38,598 bases of DNA from Opitutia bacterium (GCA_947442255.1 CANEVO010000029.1:1-38598); one strand, 5' to 3'. Positions 8,604-18,060 are shown, counted from the first letter of the stretch. Notes: generated by a model from the sequence alone, not told the origin. A program made the numbers and translations.

Positions 8604-9944
8604 ATGAAGACCGTTCCGATTCTCTCCGCGGCGGATGCCGCGGCTCTCGTGCGCGAGGGCACCAGCCTGATGGCGGGCGGATTTGGCATGACCGGGGCAC
8701 CGGTGCACCTGCTCCACGCCCTCGCCGAACGCGGCACCGGCGGGCTGACCTTCATTGGAAACAATGTCGGCGAACCGGGGCTGGGCGGCGGCCGCCTCTT
8801 GCGCAACGGTCAACTGCGGCGGGCCATCGGATCCTTCTTCACCAGCAATCCCGAGGCAGTCGCGGCGTCCCAACAGGGCCGGATTGAAATCCAACTCCTG
8901 CCCCAAGGCAGCCTGGCCGAGGCGATCCGGGCCGGCGGCGCGGGCATCGGCGGCTTCTTTGTGCCGGCCGCGGCCGGCACGGACCTCGGTCAGACGGCTG
9001 AGACGCGTACGCTCAACGGACAGGCTCAGGTCTTCGTCCCGGCACTCCGCGCCGATGTCGCCTTCATCCGCGCGTGGCGGGCCGACACCGCGGGCAATCT
9101 CGTTTACCGGCGCACCGAGCAGAACTTCAACCGCGCCATGGCCACCGCGGCGGATCTCGTCATCGCGGAGGTCGAGCACATCGAGCCGCTGGGGGCGCTC
9201 GATCCCGACTCGATTCACACGCCGGGGATGTTCGTGGATTTCTTGGTGCAGGCCCACACGACCGCGGAGGAACTCGGCTCGTCGGCCAGCACCGGCGCCC
9301 GGCGCGCGGATCCGGTGCGACTAGCGATGGCGCGGCGCGCGCATGCCGAGCTGAAGCGCGGCGACGTCGTGAACCTCGGCATCGGCGTTCCCACGCTCGT
9401 CGCCGATCTGATCACCGCCGAGCAGGGCATCGTCCTCCATACGGAAAACGGCATGCTCGGCGTCGGCCCCGCGCCCACCGACGGCGGCGGCGCGATGGAC
9501 TACCCGGTCAATGCCGGAAAAATCCCCGTCACGGCCCTGCCCGGCGCGAGCTACTTCGACAGCGCGGATTCGTTTGCGATGATCCGCGGCGGCCATGTCG
9601 ATGTCGCGATCATGGGCGGATTGCAGGTGGACGCGGACCGCAACCTCGCCAACTGGGCCGTGCCCGGGAAGCCGCTCCTCGGTGTCGGCGGCGCCATGGA
9701 CCTCGCGTCCGGCGCGCGCCGCCTGATCGTCACCTTAAACCACACCGAGCCTGATGGACGGTCGAAGATTCTTCCGCGCTGCACGCTGCCGCTGACCGCC
9801 CTAGGCGCCGTGGACCTGATTATCACCGAACTCGCCGTGTTCGGTTTTGAATCCGGCCAGTTGCGGCTCCTCGAAGTGATGCCGGGGGCCACGTTGGATG
9901 AGGTACGTGCCAAGACTGCCGCGCCGTTCTCCTCCGCGCTGTAG
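8604..9944 (+). CDS. 3-oxoacid CoA-transferase, fused alpha and beta subunits
   Basis: The 446-residue chain contains both CoA-transferase subunits. The A half (about 1-220) carries [11 protein letters not shown] and [16 protein letters not shown]; the B half (about 235-440) carries [11 protein letters not shown] and the active-site glutamate E281 in [10 protein letters not shown]. Such enzymes move CoA from succinyl-CoA to a 3-oxoacid (acetoacetate or 3-oxoadipate). Bacteria usually encode the halves as separate genes (PcaI/PcaJ, AtoD/AtoA, ScoA/ScoB); a single chain is typical of mitochondrial SCOT. It follows the thiolase by 196 bp, which contains hairpin repeats, and precedes the TRAP genes. 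Substrate is not decided by sequence; the PcaF-like neighbour favours 3-oxoadipate. Confidence 0.88.
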   Translation: MKTVPILSAADAAALVREGTSLMAGGFGMTGAPVHLLHALAERGTGGLTFIGNNVGEPGLGGGRLLRNGQLRRAIGSFFTSNPEAVAASQQGRIEIQLLPQGSLAEAIRAGGAGIGGFFVPAAAGTDLGQTAETRTLNGQAQVFVPALRADVAFIRAWRADTAGNLVYRRTEQNFNRAMATAADLVIAEVEHIEPLGALDPDSIHTPGMFVDFLVQAHTTAEELGSSASTGARRADPVRLAMARRAHAELKRGDVVNLGIGVPTLVADLITAEQGIVLHTENGMLGVGPAPTDGGGAMDYPVNAGKIPVTALPGASYFDSADSFAMIRGGHVDVAIMGGLQVDADRNLANWAVPGKPLLGVGGAMDLASGARRLIVTLNHTEPDGRSKILPRCTLPLTALGAVDLIITELAVFGFESGQLRLLEVMPGATLDEVRAKTAAPFSSAL

Positions 9945-10022
9945 TCGAGACGGCCTCGCCGCCGATTCGTGCAGCCTTCGCGCCTCTTCGCAAACTTCGC
10001 GGTTCAGCTGCAGGGTTCCGGC

Positions 10023-10113
10023 GTGGCGCCAGTCTCCGACTGGCGAAAGCGGAAATGTAAATCACTCCGCCTCCTCGTCCGATCCTCCTCCGCCGGTCAA
10101 AGACCGGCGCTAC
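10023..10113. repeat. Paired GTGG/GTAG hairpin repeat (REPIN-like)
   Basis: The plus unit has GTGG at 10023-10026 and stem CGCCAGTC/GACTGGCG with loop TCC. The minus unit has stem CGCCGGTC/GACCGGCG (10091-10109) followed by CTAC. The two stems differ by a compensated pair. A degenerate third unit bounded by GTGG and CCAC follows at 10120-10143. No gene is seen in the surrounding gap 9945-10243. Confidence 0.85.
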
Positions 10114-10243
10114 TGGACGGTGGCACGCCAAGATCGGCGCCACCTTTCCATCCCCATCTCTTGCGCTCGACAACGCGCGGAACGGTCCCGCATCTTCGGC
10201 GCCTCGTTTCGTCCGTCGCACCCCGACGTTTTTTGCCCCACGC

Positions 10244-11263
10244 ATGAATCGCCCCCTATTCGCCTTCGCCCCTCCCCTCGCCGCCTCGCTCGGCTGGGCG
10301 TTGCCCTTGGCGGTCCTGGCGTTGTTCACGGCGGGTTGCGGCGCGCAGCGGGAAGTGCGGGTCATCAAGCTGGCCCACGGGCTCGACTCGTCCCACCCGG
10401 TGCACAAGGCGATGGCGCACATGGCCAAGCGGCTGGCCGAGAAGTCCGGCGGGACGATGCGAATCGACATCTACACGAGCGAACAGCTCGGCAACGAGCG
10501 GGAGTGCGTCGAACTCGTCCAACTCGGCGGGCTGGGCATGACCAAGGTCTCGGGGAGCGTCCTCGAGGCCTTTGCCAACGAATACAAGGTCTTCGGTCTC
10601 CCCTATCTCTGGCGCAGCGAAGAGCACAAGCTCGCCGTCTGGGAAGGGCCCGTCGGCCGCGACATCCTCGTGTCGCCTGAGTCGAAATTCATCCGCGGGC
10701 TCTGTTACTACGAGTCGGGCAGCCGGAGTTTTTATACCAAGGACCGGCCCATCCGCACGCCCGACGATATCGCCGGCCTCAAGATCCGCGTCCAGGAAAG
10801 CCCGATGGCCTTCGCGCTGATCCGCGCCTTCGGGGGTTCCGCGACGCCGATTTCCTTCGGCGAACTCTACACGGCGCTTCAGCAGGGCGTCGTCGATGGG
10901 GCCGAGAACAATCCCCCGAGCTTCCATCTCTCCCGCCACTATGAGGTGTGCAAATATTACTCGCTCGACGAGCACACGACGATTCCCGACGTGCTCATCG
11001 TCAGTACGCACCTCTGGGCCAGCCTGACCGTCGAGCAGCAGCTCTGGATGCAGGAATCGGCGGACGAATCCGCCGCGGTCCAGCGTTCCCTCTGGGGCGA
11101 GGCGACGGCCACCGCGCTCGCGGAGGTCGCGAAGGCCGGCGTCGAGATTATCCGGCCCGACAAGGCCCTGTTCGCCGCCCGCGCCGCCAAGTTGCACGAG
11201 GACGCGCAGAAGGATCCGTTGATCGGCCCGCTCGTCCGGCGCATTGCGGAGGTGAAGCCATGA
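10244..11263 (+). CDS. dctP: TRAP transporter substrate-binding lipoprotein (DctP family)
   Basis: The 339-residue protein has a long N-terminal hydrophobic segment ending in a lipobox (FTAGC, Cys32), so it is likely anchored to the membrane instead of free in the periplasm. The DctP fold is seen in KLAHGLDSSHPVHKA, the conserved arginine in GLKIRVQES (which binds a substrate carboxylate in this family) and ELYTALQQGVVDGAENN. Ligands of the family are mostly organic acids. Its stop overlaps the dctQ start (ATGA), so the three TRAP genes are one operon. Linkage to the thiolase and CoA-transferase suggests uptake of a carboxylic acid feeding beta-keto-acid breakdown; the ligand is not known. 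Confidence 0.93.
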   Translation: MNRPLFAFAPPLAASLGWALPLAVLALFTAGCGAQREVRVIKLAHGLDSSHPVHKAMAHMAKRLAEKSGGTMRIDIYTSEQLGNERECVELVQLGGLGMTKVSGSVLEAFANEYKVFGLPYLWRSEEHKLAVWEGPVGRDILVSPESKFIRGLCYYESGSRSFYTKDRPIRTPDDIAGLKIRVQESPMAFALIRAFGGSATPISFGELYTALQQGVVDGAENNPPSFHLSRHYEVCKYYSLDEHTTIPDVLIVSTHLWASLTVEQQLWMQESADESAAVQRSLWGEATATALAEVAKAGVEIIRPDKALFAARAAKLHEDAQKDPLIGPLVRRIAEVKP

Positions 11264-11766
11264 CACGGGTCCGCACCGTCCTCGATCGCACGCTCGCGCT
11301 GATCATCAGCGTGCTGATGGCCCTGATGGTGGCCAACGTCCTCTGGCAGGTCTTCACCCGCTTCGTCCTCGATCGGCCGTCGAGCTTCACGGAGGAACTC
11401 GCGCGCTTCCTCATGATCTGGGTCGGCATGCTCGGCGCCGCCTACGCGGCGGGCCGCAAGTCCCACCTCGCGCTCGACCTGCTCACCAGCGGCCTCCAGG
11501 GGGCGCGCAAGCGGGTTTCCGAGCTCGTGATTCACTCCTTCGTGCTGCTGTTTGCCTCGACCGTCATGCTGGGCGGCGGCGGCCGGCTTGTCTGGATCCA
11601 GCTTTCCCTCGGGCAAAAGTCGGCCGCGCTCCAATTGAAGCTTGGCTATGTTTACCTCGCGCTACCGCTCGCCGGCGCCTGCATCGTGTTCTACAGCATC
11701 CTGACGTTGATCGACGCCGCCCGCCATCGGGTGACGACCGGCACGCAATCCAGCGGACTGAACTGA
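11260..11766 (+). CDS. dctQ: TRAP transporter small membrane subunit (DctQ family)
   Basis: The start is the ATG at 11260, which overlaps the dctP stop in an ATGA. The 168-residue protein has four hydrophobic segments, the usual number for DctQ, and family features such as TRFVLDRPSSFTEELARFLMIW and AAYAAGRKSHLALDLL. DctQ supports the large subunit DctM in sodium-driven import of the acid delivered by DctP. Only one base separates its stop from the dctM start. Confidence 0.93.
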   Translation: MTRVRTVLDRTLALIISVLMALMVANVLWQVFTRFVLDRPSSFTEELARFLMIWVGMLGAAYAAGRKSHLALDLLTSGLQGARKRVSELVIHSFVLLFASTVMLGGGGRLVWIQLSLGQKSAALQLKLGYVYLALPLAGACIVFYSILTLIDAARHRVTTGTQSSGLN

Positions 11767-11767
11767 C

Positions 11768-13060
11768 ATGAACGAAGCCCTAATTCTTGCGCTCGTCTTT
11801 GCGGTCCTGCTGTTCGCGGGAGTGCCGATTGCCTTCGCGATCGGGCTCGCGGCCGTGACCGGATTGATGGTGTCACTCGATCCCTCGGCGGCGACGACGG
11901 TGGTCGCGCAGCGGATGGCCGGCGGACTCAACAGTTTCGCGCTGCTGGCCATTCCCTTTTTCATCCTCTCGGGCGATCTGATGAATCGCGGTGGCATTGC
12001 GCGGCGGCTGATCGATTTTGCCAAGGTGATCGTCGGCCGGCTGCCCGGCGGTCTCGCCTACGTAAACATCCTGGCGAACATGCTGTTTGGCTCGATCTCC
12101 GGCTCGGCCGTGGCGGCGGCCGCGGCCAACGGCGGTTTCATGGCCCCGCTGATGAAGCGTGAAGGTTACGACCCGGAGTACAGCGCCTCGGTCAACATGT
12201 CGTCGGCCGTCACCGGGCTCCTGATTCCACCGAGCAACATCATGGTCGTGTACTCGCTCGCCAGCGGCGGCGTTTCAATTGCGGCCCTGTTCATCGCCGG
12301 CTACGTCCCCGGCATCCTCCTCGGCCTCGCGCTCATGGTGGTCGCGGGGATTATCGCGAAGAAGCGAAACTACCCCGTCGGAGAGAAGACCGCGTTCGGC
12401 GTCGCCCTGGACATCTTCTTTGCCGCGATTCCGGCGATGCTCCTCGTCGCGATCGTGATGGGCGGAATCATCCAGGGCTGGTTCACGCCCACCGAGGCGA
12501 GCGCGATCGCGGTCCTCTATACCTTCGTCCTCTCGGTCCTGGTCTATCGCGAAGTGAAATGGAGCGAGCTGCCGGAACTCTTCACCCGCTCGGCCGCGAC
12601 CACGGCGATCGTCCTGCTCCTCGTGGCCACCTCGACCGGGATGTCGTGGGTGATGTCGTCGGCAAATATTCCCCAAACCATCAGCGCCGCGCTGCTGGCG
12701 ATGTCCGAGAACAAGGAAGTGCTTCTCCTGATCATCAACGGCCTGCTGCTGGTCGTGGGCATGTTCATGGACATGACCCCGGCGGTCCTGATCTTCACCC
12801 CGATCTTCCTGCCGGTGATGGCGAAGCTGGGGATGGACCCGATCCACTTCGGCATCGTGATGATCTTCAACCTGTGCATCGGACTGTGCACGCCGCCGGT
12901 CGGCAGCGTGCTCTTCGTTGGGTGCGGCGTTGGCGGCACGACCATCGCGAAAGTCTGGCGGCCACTGCTGCCGTTCTTCTTTGCGATGGTGCTGGTGTTG
13001 ATCGCGGTCACGTATTGGCCGGCGCTGTCGCTGGCCCTGCCAAGGGCACTGGGATTCTAG
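11768..13060 (+). CDS. dctM: TRAP transporter large permease subunit (DctM family)
   Basis: The 430-residue integral membrane protein has about a dozen hydrophobic segments and the DctM signatures FFILSGDLMNRGGIARRLIDFA, NMLFGSISGSAVAAAAANG and LLIPPSNIMVVYSLASG. The second-half stretch GLCTPPVGSVLFVGCGV is also typical. It forms the ion-coupled transport channel with DctQ. It ends the TRAP operon; a 614-bp gap full of repeats follows and no clear intrinsic terminator was seen directly after the stop. Confidence 0.95.
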   Translation: MNEALILALVFAVLLFAGVPIAFAIGLAAVTGLMVSLDPSAATTVVAQRMAGGLNSFALLAIPFFILSGDLMNRGGIARRLIDFAKVIVGRLPGGLAYVNILANMLFGSISGSAVAAAAANGGFMAPLMKREGYDPEYSASVNMSSAVTGLLIPPSNIMVVYSLASGGVSIAALFIAGYVPGILLGLALMVVAGIIAKKRNYPVGEKTAFGVALDIFFAAIPAMLLVAIVMGGIIQGWFTPTEASAIAVLYTFVLSVLVYREVKWSELPELFTRSAATTAIVLLLVATSTGMSWVMSSANIPQTISAALLAMSENKEVLLLIINGLLLVVGMFMDMTPAVLIFTPIFLPVMAKLGMDPIHFGIVMIFNLCIGLCTPPVGSVLFVGCGVGGTTIAKVWRPLLPFFFAMVLVLIAVTYWPALSLALPRALGF

Positions 13061-13240
13061 GCGGTTAGGGGCAAGGCGTAGCGGACCAGATGGCGCGGGC
13101 GCTTTGAACGGCGAGCGGGGCGAAAACGACTGGTGTCGGGCGGGCGGTCGTCGGGCACCCCAGTGTTCACGCTTCGTCCCGCGAATCCGGCCTTCGCCGG
13201 TCGAAGAACACCGCAGTCCCCATCGGAGAGTGCATCGAGC

Positions 13241-13456
13241 CACACACCCCGCCCTTCGGGCACCCATCCAGGACACGATTTCGCGAAGCGCTGGGGCGCA
13301 TCGCGAGATCCGGTCAGATTGTCGCTGCGCTCGGCACTCCGAGAGGGGATCCTGCAGCAGCACGAGCCCAAGTTCCCCTCCGGTGAGGGATCCTGAAGGA
13401 GCATGTGCCGAAGATCCCCTCTGGAGAGGGGTGGCGCGCAGCGCCAGGGTGTGTGG
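13241..13456. mobile_element. Non-coding element with terminal inverted repeats (MITE-like), copy 1
   Basis: The element begins CACACACCCCG and ends CAGGGTGTGTG, near-perfect inverted ends. A second, shorter copy (33430-33567) has the same ends, and a fragment lies inverted at about 21861-21970. Its left part (about 13261-13355) aligns with that fragment at roughly three quarters identity by eye. Its right end, from GATCCCCTC at 13413, is nearly identical to 33526-33567. No transposase is encoded. Confidence 0.65.
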
Positions 13457-13585
13457 GCTGGGCTGGTTGCCTCCCCGTCTATGCCCACTCCAAAAAACCC
13501 TGCCTTGCCCTCGTCCCTCCCGCACCACCTCCCGCCTCGACGCACCGACTTGGAGACTGAATTTTTGTCGGTCCGATGGGCCCTT

Positions 13586-13608
13586 CGCCGGTCGAAGACC
13601 GGCGCTAC
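13586..13608 (-). repeat. GTAG-footed hairpin repeat (CGCCGGTC stem)
   Basis: Stem CGCCGGTC/GACCGGCG (13586-13604) is followed by CTAC, so the foot GTAG is on the minus strand. The loop there is TTC. It lies just downstream of the TonB receptor terminator. Confidence 0.85.
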
Positions 13609-13617
13609 GCATATCCA

Positions 13618-13650
13618 CAAAAAAAGGCTGCCGGCGTGAGCCGGCAGCCT
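13618..13650 (-). terminator. Intrinsic terminator of the TonB receptor gene
   Basis: On the minus strand a perfect 11-bp stem (AGGCTGCCGGC paired with GCCGGCAGCCT, loop 13636-13639) runs straight into a run of T residues (plus-strand A's at about 13618-13625). It lies 25 nt past the receptor stop codon. Confidence 0.9.
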
Positions 13651-13674
13651 GAGAGGTGAAACTTAAACCAGCCC

Positions 13675-16600
13675 TTAGAACGACTTCGTGATCTCGACCG
13701 TCAAGGTCCGGCCAACCGCGAGGTTGCCCGTGACGCCCGGATTGTATCCGAAGGCGCCAGAAGCCAGGGGCGGCTGCTTATTGAGCGCGTTGATGACGCC
13801 GACGCGGACCTTGGTCTTGCGCAGCATCTCCATGCTATTCGCGCCGAATTGATATCCGAGCGCGAGGTTGTAGGTCAGTGTCTCGCCCATCACGTAGCGA
13901 TATTGGTAGCTGCCGGCGTTCAATTGCTTCGCGATGTAGTTCGGCCGGCCGAGCGACTCATAGATGGCCGCCGTGGTGGAGGCCCCGGCGTCGGTGGACT
14001 CACCAGCATAGTAGGCGCCCAGCGACCCCGACCAACTGCCCCGGCGCCAGCTGATCGTCGTCGTCCCGCGCCAGCGCGAGGCACCGCCCACATCGAGGCT
14101 GTCGGTCACGATCGGCGCCAGATTGGTCGGCCGATTCGTATTCGAGGAGGCCATCAGATACGCCCAGTCGGAGTTGATGGTGAAGTTGCCCAGTTCCGTC
14201 CTCGGCACGACGTAGGCGAGACCGAAGTCCCAACCCTCGTCGAAGCTGGTCGCGAGATTCACGAAGGGCGTGTTGTCGGAGAAGAGCCGGCCCACGACCG
14301 CCTGCTGCTTGGTCGGATTCGTGGCATTGTAGGCCGCGAAGGCCGCGATATCCGCCGCGGTCGGAGCATACCGGACAACGTCCGGGTCGCCCTTGTAAGT
14401 CGCCGTGCCGCTGCCGAGGTCGATCTGGTTGCCGGTCTTGCCGGAGGCGAGTTGCGACGTGACATAGGCCTGCAGCAGCAGGGTATCGCTGTTCGCCACC
14501 TGGTTGGAGCTGCGCTGGCCGACCAGATCGGAACGGGTGATCCGCCAGAAATCGGCCGTCAGGCTCAGGCCTTTCGCGCCGGGAACGTCGATGACGACAC
14601 CCCAGGTCCGGCCTTCGGACTGGGCGGGCTTGAGGCTGGTGTTGCCGCCAAAGTAATTGCGGATCGGGTACGCACCCTCAGCCGTCACCGGGTTGCGATA
14701 GAGGTCGAGCGTACCGGAACCGGCGGTCGTCGTCCAGCGGGGCGAGGTGTAGATGGCCGCGAGGCTCGGAGCCATAAAGCCCTCGTTGTAGGAGGCGCGC
14801 AGCATGAGCAGCGGAATTGGCCGCCAGTTGACGCCAACCTTGGGCTTCGTGGTGCTGCCGAAGTCGCTGTAGCGTTCGTGCCGGGCCGAGGCCGACAACT
14901 CAAACGTGTTGACGAACGGGATGCCGTTCTTCGGTGCCGCCAAGGGCACCACGGTTTCCACATAGAAGCTGCTGACCGTGCGGTCGCCCCGGACGTCCGG
15001 GCGCGGCGGGTGGAGGAGGAAGTCGTTGTTCAACGGATCGAGGCCCTCGCTCGCGGGCGCGGCGCCATTGTCGCCGCTGTGAACCGGACGAAGATCCTGC
15101 AGTTCCTCGCTGCGGTATTCGCTGCCGGCCGCAACGCTGACGTCGCCAGCCCAGAGCGTGAACAACCGCCCGCTGGCGCGAATGTCTCCGCTCGCCAGAG
15201 TGCTCTCCGCGCTGCGGGAGAAGATGTCGGACAAACCGGCCATCACCGACTGCGGATTCGTATAGGCTTGGTCCCAGACAACGGCGTTGCCCTCGACCTT
15301 GAACGTGTACCCGAAGGGGTTGTAGGCCGAAGCATCCGTCCGCGCCAGCGCCTGCTGGAAGAGGCTCTCCCGGACGTTGGGGTAGCCGTTGTCCTTGCCT
15401 TCGACTTTATTGTAGAAGCCGGCGACCTCCCACCTCCAGTTGTCATTCAACTTGCCCTTGAGCCCGCCGGCGAGGCGGATGACATCGGCCTGCGTGTCGA
15501 TGTACTCCTTGCCAAGGTCACGGAGCGTGAGCGCCGTCAGGCCGACGGTGCGCGGCGCACCGGTCAGGCGGGCCTTGCCGTCCGAGTTCGGGGCGCCGTT
15601 CACATCATAGAACTTCGAGCCGTACGGGTTGTAGGGATTGTTGATCGACATCACGGCGACCGAATCGGAATTGGGGGCATTCAAGGCCACCGGCTGGCGA
15701 GCCATCGTGGACTTGGACTTGTAGTACGAAAGATCGCCGAAGGCCGTGACGCTGGGCGTCAGGTCATACTCGAGCGTGAGGAACGAATTGGCGCGATGGG
15801 TGCGCGGCGACGACATGCCGAACGGATTGATGTCTAGGTAGGACTCCGGGTTCGTGTCCCGCGGCGGGGCCTGCGTGCTGAAGGCGAGGGCCCCGTTGAC
15901 ATAACGGAAATAGTTATTCGCCGTCGACGTGCCGATGCGGAAGGTCGGGTAGTAGCCGCGATTGATCCGACCATCGAACACGCCGCCGAGATTGTTAAAC
16001 GGAGCCGGCGCCCGGGCCGTGTTATTCGACGTGGACGAGAAGCCCTTGTCACTCAGCCATTGGGCCTCGCGAAAGAGATACTCCGCGGTGACCACAATGC
16101 GGCCCTTGCCGCCGGCGAATTGCCGACCGAAGGAAAGCGACGCCTGGTTGGAGTTGCCACCCGGACCCTCGGGATTGCCGTGGCGGAGGATCAGCTCGGT
16201 GCCGACAAAGTCCCGGCGCATGACGTAATTGACGACGCCGCCGACCGCATCGGAACCGTAGATGGCCGAGGCGCCGTCGCGCAGGACTTCGACGTGGTCG
16301 ATGCCCTGGGTCGGAAGCTGGTTGATGTTCACCGCCTGGGAAAGGCCGGCGGTCATCGGGTTGATCGCCATCCGGCGGCCATCGACGAGGATCAGCGTGC
16401 CGGTCGAGCCCAAGTTGCGCAGATTGATGTTCGCATTGTCGCCACGCGCGCCGGAGGAGCCGAGGCGGGTTTCGTTCTCGGGCAGACTCGTCACGCTCGG
16501 CAGGGAGGTGAGCAGATCGACCGGCGTGAACGCCATGCGCGTGTTGATCGCGTCCATGTTCAGGACCGTCACGGGGACGATCTTTTCCATGTCGAGGCGG

Positions 16601-16758
16601 AGGATGTTCGAGCCGGTGACGACGAAGCTCTGGAGAGAGACAACTTCATCATCGGCGGCACCGCTGGCCGTGGCGGCGAGCACCAAGGCGGCGGCACTGA
16701 GGCCGGCGCACGGGAGCCAGCGCACAAGCCGGCGGTTCGTTTCAGGGATTTGGTTCAT
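13675..16758 (-). CDS. TonB-dependent outer-membrane receptor
   Basis: The 1027-residue protein has a signal segment (about 1-35), then a TonB-box-like VVSLQSFVVTGS (39-50). A plug domain follows, with FTPVDLLTSLPSV, RGDNANINLRNLG, TLILVDGRRM and VEVLRDGASAIYGSDAVGGVVNYVMRR. A long beta-barrel comes next and ends in aromatic Phe (VEITKSF), as outer-membrane barrels do. It imports a large or scarce substrate using TonB energy. The second gene of a likely operon, it starts 47 bp after a secreted protein and ends in a strong terminator. Two genes further upstream are hexuronate enzymes, so oligouronides or plant or algal carbohydrate are reasonable candidate ligands; this is inference. Confidence 0.93.
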   Translation of the reverse strand: MNQIPETNRRLVRWLPCAGLSAAALVLAATASGAADDEVVSLQSFVVTGSNILRLDMEKIVPVTVLNMDAINTRMAFTPVDLLTSLPSVTSLPENETRLGSSGARGDNANINLRNLGSTGTLILVDGRRMAINPMTAGLSQAVNINQLPTQGIDHVEVLRDGASAIYGSDAVGGVVNYVMRRDFVGTELILRHGNPEGPGGNSNQASLSFGRQFAGGKGRIVVTAEYLFREAQWLSDKGFSSTSNNTARAPAPFNNLGGVFDGRINRGYYPTFRIGTSTANNYFRYVNGALAFSTQAPPRDTNPESYLDINPFGMSSPRTHRANSFLTLEYDLTPSVTAFGDLSYYKSKSTMARQPVALNAPNSDSVAVMSINNPYNPYGSKFYDVNGAPNSDGKARLTGAPRTVGLTALTLRDLGKEYIDTQADVIRLAGGLKGKLNDNWRWEVAGFYNKVEGKDNGYPNVRESLFQQALARTDASAYNPFGYTFKVEGNAVVWDQAYTNPQSVMAGLSDIFSRSAESTLASGDIRASGRLFTLWAGDVSVAAGSEYRSEELQDLRPVHSGDNGAAPASEGLDPLNNDFLLHPPRPDVRGDRTVSSFYVETVVPLAAPKNGIPFVNTFELSASARHERYSDFGSTTKPKVGVNWRPIPLLMLRASYNEGFMAPSLAAIYTSPRWTTTAGSGTLDLYRNPVTAEGAYPIRNYFGGNTSLKPAQSEGRTWGVVIDVPGAKGLSLTADFWRITRSDLVGQRSSNQVANSDTLLLQAYVTSQLASGKTGNQIDLGSGTATYKGDPDVVRYAPTAADIAAFAAYNATNPTKQQAVVGRLFSDNTPFVNLATSFDEGWDFGLAYVVPRTELGNFTINSDWAYLMASSNTNRPTNLAPIVTDSLDVGGASRWRGTTTISWRRGSWSGSLGAYYAGESTDAGASTTAAIYESLGRPNYIAKQLNAGSYQYRYVMGETLTYNLALGYQFGANSMEMLRKTKVRVGVINALNKQPPLASGAFGYNPGVTGNLAVGRTLTVEITKSF

Positions 16759-16805
16759 GGTGGGATTGGCTGACAGGTTGAAAAAATGGCGGGCGATGGC
16801 GGCAG

Positions 16806-17732
16806 CTAGGGTTGGCCGAGGGAGGCGGGAATTTCCGGAATCTGGGCGACCACGACTTCGCCGGACTTGCGCGTGATGCCGTACATGATCCGACCTTCGC
16901 TGCGATCCCAGGCCCAGGCCTGGCCCTCGAACGGCACGTCAATCACGGTGACGAGTTCGAGGGTCGAACCCATCTTCGGCAGCCTCAGCACATAGAGCTC
17001 GGGCAGGTCGTGACCCGTGACGTACAAAAATCCATCGTCGCCCCAAGCGCCGCCCGAAGCACTCATCCCATGGAAGGTCGCGAGGACCGGGGCCGGGAAG
17101 ACCCATTGCTCAAGGAGCTGCCAGTCGTCGTTGTACTTCGCGAAGTAGGTCCAGCGATTGTCGCGTCCCGGGGTGCCATTCCGCTCGTAGTTGGCAAAGC
17201 AGGCCCACCAAAAGCCGTCCTTTCGAAAGGCCCAGTTCAGCGAGCCCTCCTGAAATCCCAGGCTCCGGCTCCGGATCGGCCGCAGGCTGCCGGTGTCGAA
17301 AAACTCGAGCGAGCTGGTCATCGGCAGCCGCGGGTAATCCGAGTGCGAAAGGACCAGCACGCCTTCCTCCACATAACCGGAATTAAAGTGGGTGGTGGTG
17401 CCGCCGCGGAGCCCGGTCCACTCGGCCACCCGCTCACCGGTCTTCTTGTCGTATTTTCCCACGACGAAATTGCCGATGCCGTAAAAGAACTTCTCGTCCA
17501 CGGCGACACCCTGGCCGGCCCCGCGCGGCTTCCACCGCCGGAGTTCCTTGGCCACCAAGCCGTGCCGCTTCAGCTCGGGCTTCGGCGCGGAGGGCAGCGA
17601 ATCGAGCCAGGCGCGATCCGGGTTAACGGACGGCGCCGCGGGAGTTGCCGGCGCGCCGGCCGCCAGTGCTGCCTGCACAAATCCGGTGGCCACGAAGGCA
17701 AGGGCCAGCGTGCGGAGCAATCGATGGGTCAT
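16806..17732 (-). CDS. Secreted protein of unknown function, possibly beta-propeller
   Basis: The 308-residue protein has a clear signal peptide (MTHRLLRTLALAFVATGFVQ, cleavage likely after ALAAG). The mature part has repeated strand-like blocks with aromatic and Gly-rich turns: FFYGIGNFVVGKYDKKTGE, FWWACFANYE, GDDGFLYVTGHD and GRIMYGITRKSGE. This pattern suggests a beta-propeller or similar all-beta fold, but no family was recognised. It lies 47 bp upstream of the TonB-dependent receptor on the same strand, so it may bind or process that receptor's substrate, by analogy with other receptor-linked surface proteins. Confidence 0.65.
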   Translation of the reverse strand: MTHRLLRTLALAFVATGFVQAALAAGAPATPAAPSVNPDRAWLDSLPSAPKPELKRHGLVAKELRRWKPRGAGQGVAVDEKFFYGIGNFVVGKYDKKTGERVAEWTGLRGGTTTHFNSGYVEEGVLVLSHSDYPRLPMTSSLEFFDTGSLRPIRSRSLGFQEGSLNWAFRKDGFWWACFANYERNGTPGRDNRWTYFAKYNDDWQLLEQWVFPAPVLATFHGMSASGGAWGDDGFLYVTGHDLPELYVLRLPKMGSTLELVTVIDVPFEGQAWAWDRSEGRIMYGITRKSGEVVVAQIPEIPASLGQP

Positions 17733-17976
17733 GGAAAGAGAGGGTCAGCCACGGTTGGGGCCGAATACAGAACTCAAAGGCAGACAGGGCGCTTGGGGTA
17801 CAAAAGCCCTGAGCTACCCCGGTCGCACCACCATTTCTGGCGCCGGAGCCTTGAGGCTACCAGCCCAATCTCGATCGATAACGTCTCGCGGCACATGGAG
17901 TTTCGGAATGCCCGGAAGCCCCGGCGCCACCAGCCCAAACGTCATCCGTAACCCAAACGCTACAGGGGGACGTCGC

Positions 17977-18001
17977 GGGCTTGGACAAGCCAAGCCCCTA
18001 C
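17977..18001 (-). repeat. GTAG-footed hairpin repeat, CTTGT loop
   Basis: On the minus strand GTAG is followed by stem GGGCTTGG/CCAAGCCC and loop CTTGT. The stem differs from the other family members on both arms. Confidence 0.8.
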
Positions 18002-18035
18002 GAATGTCGCGGGGCTACGATACGTGTATGGGCGT

Positions 18036-18060
18036 GTAGAGGCGTGGCTCGTCCACGCCC
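18036..18060 (+). repeat. GTAG-footed hairpin repeat, CTCGT loop
   Basis: GTAG (18036-18039) is followed by stem GGCGTGG/CCACGCC (18041-18059) with loop CTCGT. It forms an inverted pair with the unit at 17977-18001 but with feet facing inward, unlike the outward-footed pairs of the other family. Confidence 0.8.

Larger units (their letters stand above)
13061..13674. other. 614-bp gap between convergent genes, filled with repeats
   Basis: No convincing gene is present although short open frames exist on both strands. The gap contains a truncated CGCCGGTC-type unit near 13196, a MITE-like element with terminal inverted repeats (13241-13456), a complete GTAG-footed hairpin (13586-13608) and the terminator of the TonB receptor gene (13618-13650). 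Confidence 0.7.

Noticed and set aside
13057..13652. Several short overlapping open frames in the repeat-rich gap
   Set aside because: Their translations simply follow the repeat elements (similar phrases recur at 21616-21990), so they are products of repeat sequence, not genes.
13849..15837. Open frame of 662 codons on the plus strand
   Set aside because: Antisense to the TonB-dependent receptor, which has clear plug and barrel motifs; the plus-strand translation has none.
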